60,000 bases of DNA, taken from positions 188,001 through 248,000 of the forward strand of contig NC_134026.1 in NCBI RefSeq assembly GCF_964204645.1, given 5' to 3'. Positions within the stretch are counted from its first letter, which is position 1; the number at the start of each line of letters is the position of its first letter. Position numbers and translations under genes: made by a program. This DNA is from Tubulanus polymorphus (taxonomy: Eukaryota; Nemertea; Palaeonemertea; Tubulaniformes; Tubulanidae). A model generated the notes under the pieces. The model ran no database searches. It was not told the DNA's origin and was given only the letters and a program-made list of their open reading frames with translations. Below, one piece after another: positions 34,904 through 48,100 of this stretch.

Positions 34904-35118
<215 letters not shown>

Positions 35119-38100
35119 ATGGCATACGGGAGAGTGAGAGAGCGAGAGACAGGGTGAACCTACTTACTTCCGTAGCGGTGTAAAAGCATTAACGAAATAC
35201 AGCGAGAATCTTATCACGAGGAACGTGCCGTGAAAATTACATTTGTGACGGAGAACGAAAAACTGAATTCGTCGTCGAAGATAACATAGCGTCTTATAGA
35301 GAGAGAGGGGGAGAGAGAGGGAGAGAGCGTGTATTGAGAGAAACAGTAGAAATGAAATAAAACCACAGCTAGAGAGTAATGAGATACGGGATATCTCGTC
35401 GATTGTTCAGAAATACAAACAAATGGGACTTTTTTGTCGGTGAATTTACGACTGCGCCTACAGTAGGCCCTCGATGCTGCTACTTGCCACCGAATTCGCG
35501 ATATTTCTATCTGACACGGAGGTTTTGTCACAATTTTTCTCGATAAGTCTTCAATGAGTAACTTTGTGTCAGTCAGTCGTACCACTACATCTAAGGTTGG
35601 GTTGACGAGCTGCGGATACTGAATTACTGATTGTCCTTACTTGAACTGGTCGGAATCATTATGATATTCCAGGATAGTGGATACAGTCAGTTGGTTTACT
35701 AATGAGTATCAATCAACCTATATAGATTGATATCCACATTTGCATACATGTATTAACAATGTTTTTACCCCATCGTCAAAAAAGTATAAAAACCGCGGAA
35801 ATTGATTTCGCTATACGCATTATGTCAATACTTTAGTCCACAGCTGGTGTTTCCACCAATTCAGAAATACACATTCATCATTTAATTCTGAACGATCCAT
35901 GCGACTGTGATGGTTCGGTAGTTAGTTTATTTAAAATGAATAATTGAGTTTTTGTGCGTTGGATTTTTGTCTTGTTAAAACGTTGCACACAAGGTACATT
36001 GACACATTGATAGGATAGATACTTCAAGGCCTACAAGGTAAGTGAACAATCTAGGGATGTTTTTACATTTACAGTCAACCCCGATAAACCGCCCACATTG
36101 GCGATCTATGATTTTGGCAGTATATTAGGGTTGATATTTGCCCCCAGATCCCTATGACCAGTCGAGTAAGTGGTTGACTGGTCGCCGCAGGATTTCATAT
36201 CATTTACAAGGGCGTCCCATGGGCGCCCTAGGGGGTTTGTTAATCGAATGAAGCCCCTTTTTGAATTTTCAAACATCGACGAACGTCGGCACATGGTCTG
36301 CATTTGCTAAATTAGCTAAATGAAATCGATCCCCAAAAAATCCTGGGGACGCCCATGATTTAGTAGTTAACACTAGGTATTAGGCAATCGAATATCCCTA
36401 AGTACATTAAACAAAGGAACCACGTTATCTAAATACAGTAAAAACCGTCGTAGTTCCAACCATGATAACAACATTATCGGAAATTTGATAGATTTGAAAT
36501 TTGAGTTTTTCGTGTTTTCGAACTGTTTGAAAAAACAATTAGCGTAAATCAATACAACTTATGAAACATATATGAAACACGCACGAATATACTTGTTTAT
36601 AATTTTAAATATCGTATTCAATTCCTGATCGATCTTAACACGACGTTATGACTTACGGATCATATTACGGTTTTGTTACCAGCTGTTCAATATCAAATTT
36701 CATCACTTTTTCAAGGGAATATCTGTCCATCATAATTCTGGCAATAATAAGGACCCCCGTTCCCAAGCCGGGTCCCCAGCTATCCCCTAAACGGCGCGCA
36801 TTTCAATACGACAATGAGATATTGTGGATAGATTTTAATTGGGTCCGAGTCCGAGTCCGATTGCGCACTAGCGACACCTAGTGGATCCTCGCTTGCCACA
36901 AGCGGAATCATCGATTACAGCAGGCGAACGTAGAGTTCTTTTGCAAAGATATCCTCAAGATTGTTGTTTGTTTTCGTTAGAATCAGCCGCGTTTGAGAAT
37001 AGCTTTTCACTACTCGTTTTTATCGCTGCCGATTCAAATGTAGAATTGTCGGCCACGCGAAAAGAAAACGCAGTTTTTTAATGCCGTCAATCGCGACGCA
37101 ATTCCTAGAAAAGAACCAGGATAGAAAAGGAATTCATATTGCTTCGATTGATTGCGGAGAAATTGCTAATTGATTTCCCCCGAAGAGATATCGATATCGA
37201 GAGCAGCCCTCCCTTTCAATTAAAATATCACTAGTTTTTCGAAATTGAAAAAAAAAGATTCAAAGCGTCGTTGATTGCTTAGCGGGCGTTAAATCCTAGC
37301 ATTTCCATCATCAAATCTTGAAGATGCAGTTATTACTGTAGTTAAAAATTTCATCGACTCGCTCGTAAACTATCACTGAGGTCAATGAATTCTTGTAAAC
37401 ATCACAGAACATATCATAAAAATTCAAAAAACTAAAAACGAAATTGATTTTAAGTTAAGATTTAAAAAAATTAAAAGACGCAATGTTTTGGACTCTTTTC
37501 AGACCATCGCCAGGTATATAGTATTTTCTATGAATGAATTTATTTTTGTTTAATCTTAATAAGTTGGTTTCAATTCTATCGTCTCCGCCTGGGTATTCTA
37601 CCATCTGTAGAATGAAACCTGTATTTAGGCGTATTTTCAGCGACGAATTTAGAAGAACACATAAAAAAGAAATAACCGGTAAAATAACATCACTCGAATC
37701 GTCTTAGTTTTCAAGTTGTCTCCCGGGGATATCGAGGAAAACATCTGAACGCGTCGAGAGTTAGTTCGAAAAGGTTATTTCCGTGGAAGTAATACCAGGT
37801 AAAATGAGGGAATAATGACGAAGCCAATTTCTCTACTTTAGTCATGAAAGCATAATAATGAATAATGTGTTGGCGCGCCGTTCTTTTCGCAATGATATCT
37901 CAATTCACGTTGCTGTTAAATAATCATTGAATTGCGACTAGGATAAATATGACTCGTGGGCCTAATGAAATATGCAGTTTGTTTTTATCATCAACTTTGT
38001 TCATTCGCGATGTTGAACACAACAACAACAAAATCGCCAAATACATCTTATAAATGTAGATACATGCATTAGATCGAGTGAGCCTCGGGGAATGATAAAC

Positions 38101-38287
38101 ATTACTATGGGCGGTTCTACGGTTTTTTTTTGGAAAAATAGTTAGTTATTTCTGATAATGTATTTTTGATGGAAATGCCACTCATAGTTGCTATTATTAC
38201 CATATTGCCATTTTGATCCGATGTCAGAATTCACGAGTCCAGTAATTGCTATGACGTTTTTTTCTCGTACCAGTGCCATCACGTCAT
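35119..38287. other. Non-coding, nothing recognised
   Basis: Short GA run at 35297-35330. Small open frames at 36.65-37.08 kb start at non-ATG codons or lack similarity. A CRE palindrome at 34458 lies just to the left. Confidence 0.4.
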
Positions 38288-38626
38288 CTACTTCGTGATT
38301 ATGTCATTGTTGATGGGGAAGGGTTCACCGCGGAATATGTTACGGATGCATTCCTCGATCTCTTCGACATCGCCCTCACTGAAAGCTTTCGTTAATGACT
38401 TCGGCTTTTGATTCACGCGCTTAAAGCTTCGCAATTTTTTCGCCGGTCGAGATCTATTTCGTCTCGCGCGGCGCACATCACCGAGCTGGCCCCGCCGAAG
38501 AAATTTACGATCAGTATACAGTTTCTGTTCGGCTTCACCGACAGCGACGGTAATTTTGACGCGAGGTTTGTTAATCGCGCCGGGAAACGGCAGGATAAAA
38601 GCGATAGATCGAGGAGTAACGGTTTT
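38288..38626 (-). CDS. Candidate coding exon or pseudogene fragment, unknown basic protein
   Basis: A minus-strand frame of about 110 codons runs from a stop near 38629 to TAG at 38288 in a locally GC-richer patch. It contains no ATG. The translation looks protein-like: a beta-type stretch (PGAINKPRVKITVAV), a strongly basic middle (RRARRNRSRPAKK) and a mixed helical end (SLTKAFSEGDVEEIEECI). If real it would be a terminal exon of a minus-strand gene, but I cannot find a good acceptor inside the frame, so a processed-pseudogene fragment or a chance frame is equally possible. I recognise no family. Confidence 0.3.
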   Translation of the reverse strand, partial: KTVTPRSIAFILPFPGAINKPRVKITVAVGEAEQKLYTDRKFLRRGQLGDVRRARRNRSRPAKKLRSFKRVNQKPKSLTKAFSEGDVEEIEECIRNIFRGEPFPINNDIITK

Positions 38627-39382
38627 TAATTATCACGTTCCTAAACAATAATAAAGTGCTGGTTGCAGTTTCTAAAACGGAGCGCACACATTTGATCAGA
38701 CGATCAGAGCGATGTTTGGCCCAGTAATACCTCGAACCCGTTCAAGAGAACAATGTCTCGTCATTACCGGCTGTTGTGCGCTGTTTACTAATGTACGAGT
38801 CCGATATAAATCCAATCTGTAAAATGATTGACCGATACTACTTGTGTTATCGACGGAATATACGCATGATGAATTACCCTCAGACCAATCCATCGGTCTC
38901 ATCGATAAACGAACAAATTATGTATTTCATATATAAGCAATCGTGCGTATAGTACGCTTAGATGAATCTATAGTCATCTGCCTTGTAAATATAAATCGAA
39001 CGGAAGATTTTCCGAATCGTGCACGCCTTCGCTTGTGTCACCTCCCTATAAACACTGTTGTACTATTTGCAAACAGCTTAGAACAATCGCATTTTACTGT
39101 AGCGTTTGTTCCCACGCATTGTGTTGGTCTAGTAGTATTTTTCTCTATAACCACGATTACTCGAATACAAATTGCGAATAGCGATCGAAATCATGTAAAA
39201 CACGGCCGCCGGGTATAATGTTTCTTACAATCATCTTCATGAGCAAAAAATTCCCCAACCGTCGCATATTTTGCAGATTGTGAGAGGGAGAGGGAGAGAA
39301 GAGTTCGTGGGACTGATTATTCAGTACATGGCAGCAAACACACGGTGCATTTGTGGAATGTCAAAACAAATATTCACAAATA

Positions 39383-40020
39383 CCTCTTCCAGACGGGTCC
39401 CGGCGTCAACTTAATTGTCGATATCACAAAAATAGTTCTTCCACAGACGGGGCCCGGCGTCAACGTAACTCTCGATATCACAAGAATACCTCTTCCAGAC
39501 TCAGGGCCCGGCGTCAACGTAACTCTCGATATCACAAAAATACCTCTTCCAGACTCAGGGCCCGGCGTCAACGTAACTCTTGATATCACAAAAATATGTC
39601 TTCCAGACTCAGGGCCCGGCGTCAACGTAACTCTCGATATCACAAAAATATGTCTTCCAGACTCAGGGCCCGGCGTCAACGTAACTCTCGATATCACAAA
39701 AATATGTCTTCCAGACTCAGGGCCCGGCGTCAACGTAACTCTCGATATCACAAAAATATGTCTTCCAGACTCAGGGCCCGGCGTCAACGTGACTCCTCTT
39801 CCAGACTCAGGGCCCGGCGTCAACGTAACTCTCGATATCACAAAAATACCTCTTCCAGACTCAGGGCCCGGCGTCAACGTAACTCTCGATATCACAAAAA
39901 TATGTCTTCCAGACTCAGGGCCCGGCGTCAACTTGACTCCTCTTCCAGACCGTGGGTCCCGGCATCAACGTCACTCCTCTTCCGGACGGGGCCCGGCGTC
40001 AACTTAATTCTCGATATTAT
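39383..40020. repeat. 54-bp minisatellite, about 12 copies
   Basis: The unit contains CAGGGCCCGGCGTCAACG then TAACTCTCGATATCAC. Outer units are more diverged (AACTTAATT instead of AACGTAACT), and two internal units are truncated by about 27 bases. Because 54 is a multiple of three, several frames on both strands stay open for up to 220 codons, but the + strand frame (18-residue repeat GPGVNVTLDITKI..LPDS) begins at a GTG and has no ATG, so I do not call a gene. Confidence 0.97.
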
Positions 40021-40740
40021 GTAACTTATTTCTTTTTATCAAAATACGTCGATTTTGGCAGCGACTGAACTAAAGCCGGAATTGAAAATGTTGGGTTTCA
40101 TCGTATTTTTAAAGGATAACACGTCACTCGTATTGTTTACACGCGTCATACTGGACGTTCAACCAGCATCCTGTAGTGTCTCCACAGTGATCTACGTCGT
40201 TCTACAGTCCTAGTGTACCCATAGTGTTCTTCGTGAAACGGGACGTAAATGGCAGTGACACGCTGTGACGTCAGGTACCATGGCCTCATAGGAAATATGC
40301 ATTAAAGATACATGTCCGAAAAATCGCGTCAGAGTCCGAGTCTCAGAAGTCCGTCCGGGCGCCGAGCCCGAAATCCAGATCCGGCTTTTTTCCACAAAAA
40401 TCGCGGAGATGATTCTCTCAGTAGATGCGTACATTTTTCAAAATGAAGTGTCGTCTTTCTTGTCTTTCCGCGCAGCTGCAACCCGGCAGAAAACATAATG
40501 AAAACCTTTCATTCTTTTAGAATAAATTGGCGACTCGAATTATGACAACGCACTCGTTATGTTAGTTCTATTCAGGGTGACGTCTGTAGTGTTCTAGAAA
40601 TGGAATTACTAATTGGACCCCAGGCAACTGAGAGTATAGCGTTTCTCCATCCCACGCATCGTCAAATATAGATAGTAGAATATCTCTAAATGTGCTAATA
40701 AAGCCTGGGAGGTTTACCGTAAATCATGGTCTGATCCGAG
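40021..40740. other. Non-coding; CRE palindrome at 40266
   Basis: No exon recognised. TGACGTCA at 40266-40273. Confidence 0.4.
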
Positions 40741-40980
40741 TCACCTTCCTTGTTTGGCAGGGATTCGAACCTGATGGCGTAGTGAGACTCGGCCACGGTA
40801 CAAATAGAAGCAACTCGGCTCTATCCATGCATTTGCCTGATGCGCTGATTTGCTAGTTGCGCAAAAGCTGCGCAACTATAAGGGCGCTTGACCTGGGTCT
40901 GCGGGATGGCTTCGTGCCTATAGCAGCGCGTCTCCGCCATTAGGTTCGAATCCCTGTTGCGCTATGCTATGGTGATCGGA
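40741..40980. mobile_element. Pair of tRNA-derived elements in inverted orientation
   Basis: CAGGGATTCGAACCTGATGGCG at 40761 (minus-strand B box) faces CCATTAGGTTCGAATCCCTG at about 40937 (plus-strand B box). Between them TAGTTGCGCAAAAGCTGCGCAACTA forms a strong hairpin. The plus copy also has GGATGGCTTCGTGCC, reminiscent of a tRNA-Leu/Ser A-box region. Arms are imperfect, so these are SINE-like relics, not working tRNAs. Confidence 0.5.
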
Positions 40981-43865
40981 GGATTTTTTTTCTTATTTTA
41001 CTGACGCACAAACAAATCGTATTCGTCTTGGTCGAGATTCTCGCACGCCTCACACGTGTGTATAGACGCTGTACAGTAAATAAAACATCTAGGTTTTTCG
41101 CTTTGATCAAGAATTCACCGGTCTCTACAACACAGCCATCGCTTCTTCAATTTGCTCGCTCATACCTCTCGAATTAAGATCGTTCGACGAAGCGACGACG
41201 GCGAAATCAACTGTCGCTCGTTCTTCGACATGCGTTTACGATCTCGCCGGAAAATATAGGTTAATTAAAGAAACCGTATTATGTGACATCTCAGCGGTGT
41301 TCGTATAACACAAGTCACCACAGTGCATTGATTACCTGGCCGCAGCCTGTATCACTGTAGAGTGCAGTAGTCTCTGATCATTGATTATTACATGAATACC
41401 CCGAGCACGGATCCATACAATCGTGACCCCCAATTAATAAAACTAATATCATAATAAATTATCCACATACGCGCACTCGATAACGCGTGTCTGTTTAGTT
41501 AGTTTTGTTAATGTCGTGAGATGATCGCTGAAACGTGTAGGCCTAGGCCTAGTAAGCATGCATTCTCAGCTACGAAACTACATGAAGGATCTCAGACCTT
41601 TTGTAACACGGTTAATCGTTTGCCTTATTTGTACGGAACCTCGGGGTTTCCTCGTGTGTGTTTCTCTTACGAGATCTTACGCGGACCCAGTTTTTCTGTC
41701 CGAATGAAGCGTGTACCCAGTGACTGATTTTGCCATCGCTTGTTCGTATTTTTTCATGGAACGACACGTTTCCGGAAGAGTCTTACAAAACGGCATCTTT
41801 AGACAAAATTATATTTCCAAATACATCTTATCGCACGTATTATGTAACCTATATCATTCGAGGGCATGAAATCAATATCTTTCAGATAAGTACAGCCTAA
41901 CTAAAATCAATCACAAGACAATGGCACATTCCAAAAGATCCAATTCAATAATTTTTCAATCATCCGTCGTTGATCTATCGGTTCTGTTTCTATTATTTTG
42001 AATGACGTATCAGCTGTATGTAAGGCTTATGAAGTATAAACCCTTAAACACTCGTTAATTCTTCAATCGAATATAGGCCTACTCAACAGTTTTGCCAGAT
42101 GACGACAACTTTATTTTCCACGATCTCGAGAATCGACAACGAACCGAAATGAATTCGGAGTAACGTGATGTTTCGGCAAAAACAGTTCCAATGTATACAA
42201 CACTTAGAGCCCACTATGTAGAAATCAAAAGTATAAAAACGAAATTCGTTTTAGATGAAAAATTATGATTTATAAAGACAAGATATTTATGACTCACAGT
42301 CTTTTTGTGATGACGGCCTCAATGAGAGTCGTTGTACCTTTTCAAATTCTTTCAATTTTTATTTGGACATAGATACATGGGGTGGGTTTCGATGTATATT
42401 ATCTATTTCACCGCGTCACAGTTTACAGGCTATTGTACTGAGTTCATTAGTAAATGATCGGATGCATCTTCAATGAGGACAATCAGATTGTAGGCCCTAT
42501 TTTGCCCGGTGGAAGTTGGTAAATTGCATTCGGATAAGCAGTTAGTCAGTGTCACCAAATTACGCACCGTACGCGCAGTTGAATACAGCTGATGCAAAAA
42601 TCCGAGATTCACACTGCTGAACACACGAGACTCTGGAATCAGATCAGCGCTGATGTAAAAATAATCGGCATATAGCGCACGATAATCTTTAACGATTTTG
42701 AAAGGATGATGGACGACGTTACGAATTCAGCCATCAGTTTCTATATGATATATAGACTTCCCAAATCTACGACGTTATTGAAAAGAATATCGCACTGGTC
42801 ACGAAAAAGGTATAACATAGTTATAACATAGTAATCCAGTCGCTCAAACATAGCGTATTGGTGCAGTTTGTATATCGTTGTAGACGATTATTCATTTTTG
42901 ACAAAACGCAATCACGTTGTTTTTCCAACCGCCATTTATCAACTCAATCCATATTTCATATCTATAACAGCTCCGGCTTTCGGGGCATCTAAAAGAAAGA
43001 GCGGCAGCGACAAAAGACACTTTATGTCATCATTCATTAGAATTCCGCGATGGAGATGGCGCAGTATATAGAAGTCTGCGCTACGTACTAATTGGAATTA
43101 TGAAATTGACTAACGAGAATATTGAAAGTTGTTACAAAAAATTGGTCCCCGGATCGATAAAATGAAAAGAAATGTCGGCCTTGTAATAGCTAATGGATAG
43201 TAACCATGTCAAACTGTTTCTAACGATTCTAGGTCAACGTCCGCAATACGTATTAGATAAACGAGATATCAATTCAAATTCAATTATTCCACTCAAGTTC
43301 AATTGTCTTTGTGTTTTGCACCTGCGGATTATTTTCATTTATTAGTTGAATTATTGAAATATTTCCATCAAAATGTTTACCGTCGCGGAAATAACTATAA
43401 ATCTGCATATATAGAAATCATACGTCGTATATATTTGTATAGTATATCATTATTCCGATGCATTCCTGGTCGCTCCACGCATCGGCGAAGATCTGTCAGA
43501 TACCATTTATCTATAATAGAAAACCACTATGGAGGGGGAAACTATATCTTTCGACAGGAAAAGAAAGATATAAAGGAAACCACTCAATAACGTATCGCGT
43601 ATAGCGGGAATTCCTGGTATCAGGTTACAATGCACCGTGTAATGATGGCAACGTCGAGAAAAGATATATTCACATGAGAGAATAGCTTCTCACTTCTTCC
43701 GAAATGCATTCTTCTTGTCGTCGTTCTATGTAGAAGTAATGGAATTAATTTGCAGCTCAAGTTGCGACCATCGAAAAGAAGAAACAATTTTCGTGTTGGA
43801 ATCTATATGGCGACCTGTCACGGCGGTCGTATTTTGATAACACTCACTAATGGACTCTCAGTATA
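40981..43865. other. Non-coding, nothing recognised
   Basis: No supported exon, repeat array or RNA gene. Confidence 0.4.
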
Positions 43866-43882
43866 ATGTCGTATGTTTACAG

Positions 43883-44177
43883 CTGTCGCGTTCTAAACAT
43901 GACTCCGGTGCTGCAGATCATGACGTTCTGTCCGATCAGATGGATTAAACGGACGGACGTAAACCCTCGGGTTTATATACATATATACAAATTGCATTCG
44001 GTAAAGCCGGACGGACAGGTCGGACTCGCCTCGCGACTGACAGCCACTCGTTGCGACGCGATTCTGCGCAAATACCCGTCGACCTGCGAGGCCATCTGCG
44101 ACCAGTTGCAACCGATTGCGTCGCACAGCCGACACACCCGCTTTAAGGCCAAAATAATAGCTTTTTCAACGCTGTAA
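43883..44177 (+). CDS. Candidate terminal exon, unknown protein
   Basis: An acceptor-like GTATGTTTACAG ends at 43882 and is followed by an open frame to the stop at 44175-44177, in a patch of higher GC (43970-44145). The 3' half reads like a protein (CDAILRKYPSTCEAICDQLQ) with three Cys. An ATG at 43866 lies upstream of the acceptor. I recognise no family and found no partner exon; it could be a chance frame. Confidence 0.2.
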
Positions 44178-44399
44178 ATCTATGAAATGCGTTAAAGAAA
44201 CGCGATTAGGATCGACATGTTGCTTTAACGACACGCAGTGTTAAATAATAGCTTGTTTTACAGCACGCATTCGTTTCACAATAATCTTCACGCATTTGTT
44301 GCATTTAATTGAATTGCGCAATATTTCGGTATAAATTCAATGCGATCTAAATGTCATTGCTGTTTGTAATCTTTCTAAAACTAATGCGTTTTTACGATG

Positions 44400-44450
44400 A
44401 TTCACGGGGAGGGGGTGTTAATTGTCTGGATGGGGGGGGGGGGTGATGTT
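44400..44450. repeat. G-rich tract with a 13-base G run
   Basis: GGGGAGGGGGTG followed by a run of 13 G on the + strand. A possible G-quadruplex former. A weak relative of the short palindromic family (GTGGAACTG) follows at about 44577. Confidence 0.7.
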
Positions 44451-44984
44451 AACCGTCTGGTAAAGTTCATGTAATGATTGGTATGAGTTGAGAATGAGAC
44501 CTCAGGTCATCAGGAGGTGTGGCTGACTGGGATCCCTTGATAAATAGATCTCGTTTTTTATCTTATCGTTTCCACCGTGGAACTGGTGCTGGACTTAGTT
44601 CTGCAGTTATGCGTTCAACAATTTGAACTCAGTCTCAAAACATCGAAAATGCTCTGATATCAACTCAAACTTTGCTCTAACTATGATAGACGTTCTGGTC
44701 GGTTTGTTCCGTCACTGGTTTTTCATTAACAGAATGAGATTATAAACAGTATACATTAATATATCTATTCATTTCGTAATGAATTGATCGATATTTGATT
44801 GTTTTCATAATAGCGCCTGTCTCTCCCTCTTCTCGCGTCGATTGCCTTTAGCGCGCATCTGTTCGTCACGTGACACAATATGTATATGCATGTGTTTGTT
44901 TTCAATAGTTTAGATCCCGGGGATTTTCCAACCAGCGCGGTAGGTTTGTTTTGTTCCTTCTGTTATTGTGGTGTTTGTTTATTT

Positions 44985-45146
44985 TTCACATTCGGGCCCT
45001 GGTTTCACAAGACTGGATCTAACCTGACGACGGGGCCACGGCCTTCGAAGGGTTGTCCGCACACTGTTAACAGCGAGCAGGATTCGAACCCGCTCGTCAC
45101 ATCAGCGCTGATACCGAATCACGCCTTATCCCACTGAGCTAGTTTT
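44985..45146 (-). mobile_element. tRNA-derived SINE with intact A and B boxes
   Basis: On the minus strand, from 45146, TAGCTCAGTGGGA is a perfect A box and GCGGGTTCGAATCCTGC a perfect B box with a 5-bp T stem. The acceptor stem does not pair (AAAAAAC against TCGCTGT), so this is not a tRNA gene. A body follows downstream that includes AGTCTTGTGAAACCAGGGCCC, a block related to the CAGTTTCACAG ends of the short palindromic family. Confidence 0.65.
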
Positions 45147-48100
45147 TTCGTTTCGTAAATTTTGATTCGTTAATGGAGAAAAGATTTTTTTTTAAATTTC
45201 GTATCAGATTTATGATCCATAGCGCGCTTGCAGCAGTTTTTCTTCGTCTGAATAATTACGCTATATGACGTCTCCTTACATGAACTAATTCCATCTCGCA
45301 GCTAGAAAATTCCATCACCGAGATCTGGCCTTAATCGACTTAATAAACCACTAATCCTCCATCAGACAGATATTAATCGTCTCCTGGTGACTTTGTCACA
45401 TTGTGTGCGGCTTTATCGCGATGTATTGAGCTAATCTGTATCGCTCGGTTTTGTATCATTCAATCTGCTTGTAAATAGATGAATTCAATTCGCTGTGACC
45501 CGCCATGATTTATACAGGTATTAATCTCCGGCCCGGGACACCAACCCTTCGGGAAATTTACCATTGTAAAGCGATCATTTTTTCGATGATAGATTGCCTG
45601 ATGTAAAATTTTTGTAATCCATTTGTTTTTTAGTAATTTTCGATATGAAAAAGTTTAAAAAACCTAAAATTTTAGAATTGGGGTAAAATCTCGTGTACAA
45701 AATAGGAACAGATGCCAGAGGTCGAGTCCTGAACACAATTCAGACAACAGGATGGTGACATTTGCAACTAAAAGCTGAACAGATTTATACGTATGTCTAA
45801 AAGCTGGTTCCAGTCAGCTCTGTTTATACTGCAGATGAAACACTCTACGCGTGGTTATAATGACACCATAAGTCTTACGTCAATAGAAAAACTAGTGCGA
45901 ATTCATTCTTTTGTTCAATTCTTTTGTTTAATTCATTCTTTTAAACGCGAAAGAAACTTTTCGGACTCGTTTTTTTCTTCTATATCGGTAGACACCCCCT
46001 TTCATAGTCATTGTCATAAAACACTTGTGACTTTTCGGCATATGACATTATTGTCACAGTCATTGAATATGTAGGTATATATAGAGACCAGCTGTTCTCT
46101 CTTGATTGCTAATGTGAATGTTACCACTTTGAAAAAAATATATATAGATCGAAGATAGAAACGGCGCAGATAGAGCTTCGCACTTCAAAACAGGTGAAAT
46201 CATCGACACATTGTATACATAACGATAGATATCAATAACGGAATCTGGTTCTTTCATCCGTATCGGCAGTTTGTCGCGTGTCGCGCCACTGGGGACTGGT
46301 TACAGCGTTTATCCAGCCATAAAACACCCCGACTCATATTCATGTATAAAGACGACGTAAAAATCAGCTAAATGCTTCTATTCATTGTTCCCCCTATCAT
46401 TTACGTTGTCAATTCACATCATGGACACCCATTATCAAGAGTAATCAAGCACACGTTCTCCACCAAATGTGTTTATCGCTGGGGACTTTTTATTCCGTCA
46501 CAGTACTGTAGATCTTCACTGCCACACTTGACGTGAGTCGCATGCGAATAACTTCAAACGACCTGCCGGGTATGAAGAGTGGCCAATTGAAGAGATTTTT
46601 GGCGTTAAGTTCTTACCCATAATTTCTGTAAGATCTTTCCATCCGAACTAACAAACTAAATAGCGTGAATTTCTACCGTTCTCGATCTGATAATTCAAAC
46701 ACAGCCTGTTCAGCGGGCCGTGAACATCTAACACGTGGAATACTTATCGAAGGGAGCTGTTTTATCCTCTTTTGATATTCGAAAAATGCTTCGATATAAA
46801 TACATGATGAGATATATGATATTTTTCAAGTAGGGCGGATCAGTGCTTTAAACTTAAAAGGTATATCAGATATCGTCTGGCCTGAATCTAGTTCATCGAC
46901 TAATGTTTTTGTTGTTACGAGTAAAACTCATCGCCATCACATCGAAAATTTTCGAAGAATCAATATTTCGATTTTAAAAAAGTAGTTGTAACCGCGGCCG
47001 CTTCGAGTTACTGTATTAACTTCTAATGGAAATATCGGAAACATTTTACTTTCAAATGAAATTAATGAATTTCACCGACTCAGTGTCGATTGAAAGGCGC
47101 TTCTTTGTCAGTCTATACTCTCATTCTCCACCGGTTGACGTTTATTAAATTTCGCCACGAGATGCCGTCGATTTTAATGTTCTGATGGCGTAATTTGATT
47201 CCACATTTTACGCGCAGTTTGAACTGGTAATTTTAATGTAACATCCGATCAGGTCTCGCCACCGGTTTAGGAAGTAAAGCTTTTAACTCGTTATGATATA
47301 ATTCCACGAGACGATATTTTATTTTTCCAGGAAATCGAAAGGAAAAATATGAGAACAATTCGGTTTCGATTGTATTCGTGTTCTAAGCAGTCGCAGAGTT
47401 TGGAAAAAATGAAACACAATTTTTACCCGGTTATCAATCACTAGAAAGTCATTCGGCATATTTTAGAAATCTCCTCGACCCGACTTTTCCGTTACCCTAA
47501 ATTTCATGTTTTATTGACACACGATTTCTTTATATCACGGTATATCACGGTATTAGAAGTAATACACCCGGTGTCACAGCTGACACAGAGTCTGGAGACT
47601 GGTGTACAAGTCTCTAAAACGTATTAAAATGCCCATATCTGAATAAACTACTTATAATGCTTAACAATCTTCAGGGTAAGGTTTTCTACCTAAAGATGCG
47701 GTGCATCACTCACCCATGAATTTCAAATACATCGTCACGCTTATATGCCTCCAAAATGTGCCTTTGCATCATTAAGATACCTGTCTTGATATGTGCCATA
47801 AGACCTTCAAATGAAGGCCATCGATCGACCCCACTATATTACGACACGAAGGAGAATGATTACATTGACGCCTTGTTTCTACTATTGCTACACGATTAGA
47901 CATTTGACATCGTTTATCGAATACCAGCTGTGCAACTAATAAACCCCTAATGACATTCATCGATTTAATGAAATACTTTTCAATGTTTTGCTCTCAAAGA
48001 AAGCATTAATGTGCATCGAGTTTATTTTTACGGATTAGATTTCTACTTCGACCGTCTCGTCACTTTCATTGCGAGATATGTCAAACCAACCATACGATAT

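Noticed and set aside
36648-37081. Adjacent + strand frames near 36.65-37.08 kb
   Set aside because: The second begins at GTG, composition is noise-like and no family is recognised.
39345-40024. 220-codon repeat protein (GPGVNVT repeats) and overlapping frames
   Set aside because: The + frame starts at GTG with no in-frame ATG, and the minus frame at TTG; both strands and several frames are open equally, as expected for a 54-bp repeat.
45070-45146. A functional tRNA gene with a CGG (Pro) anticodon-like loop
   Set aside because: A and B boxes are intact but acceptor and anticodon stems do not pair, so it is a SINE head.
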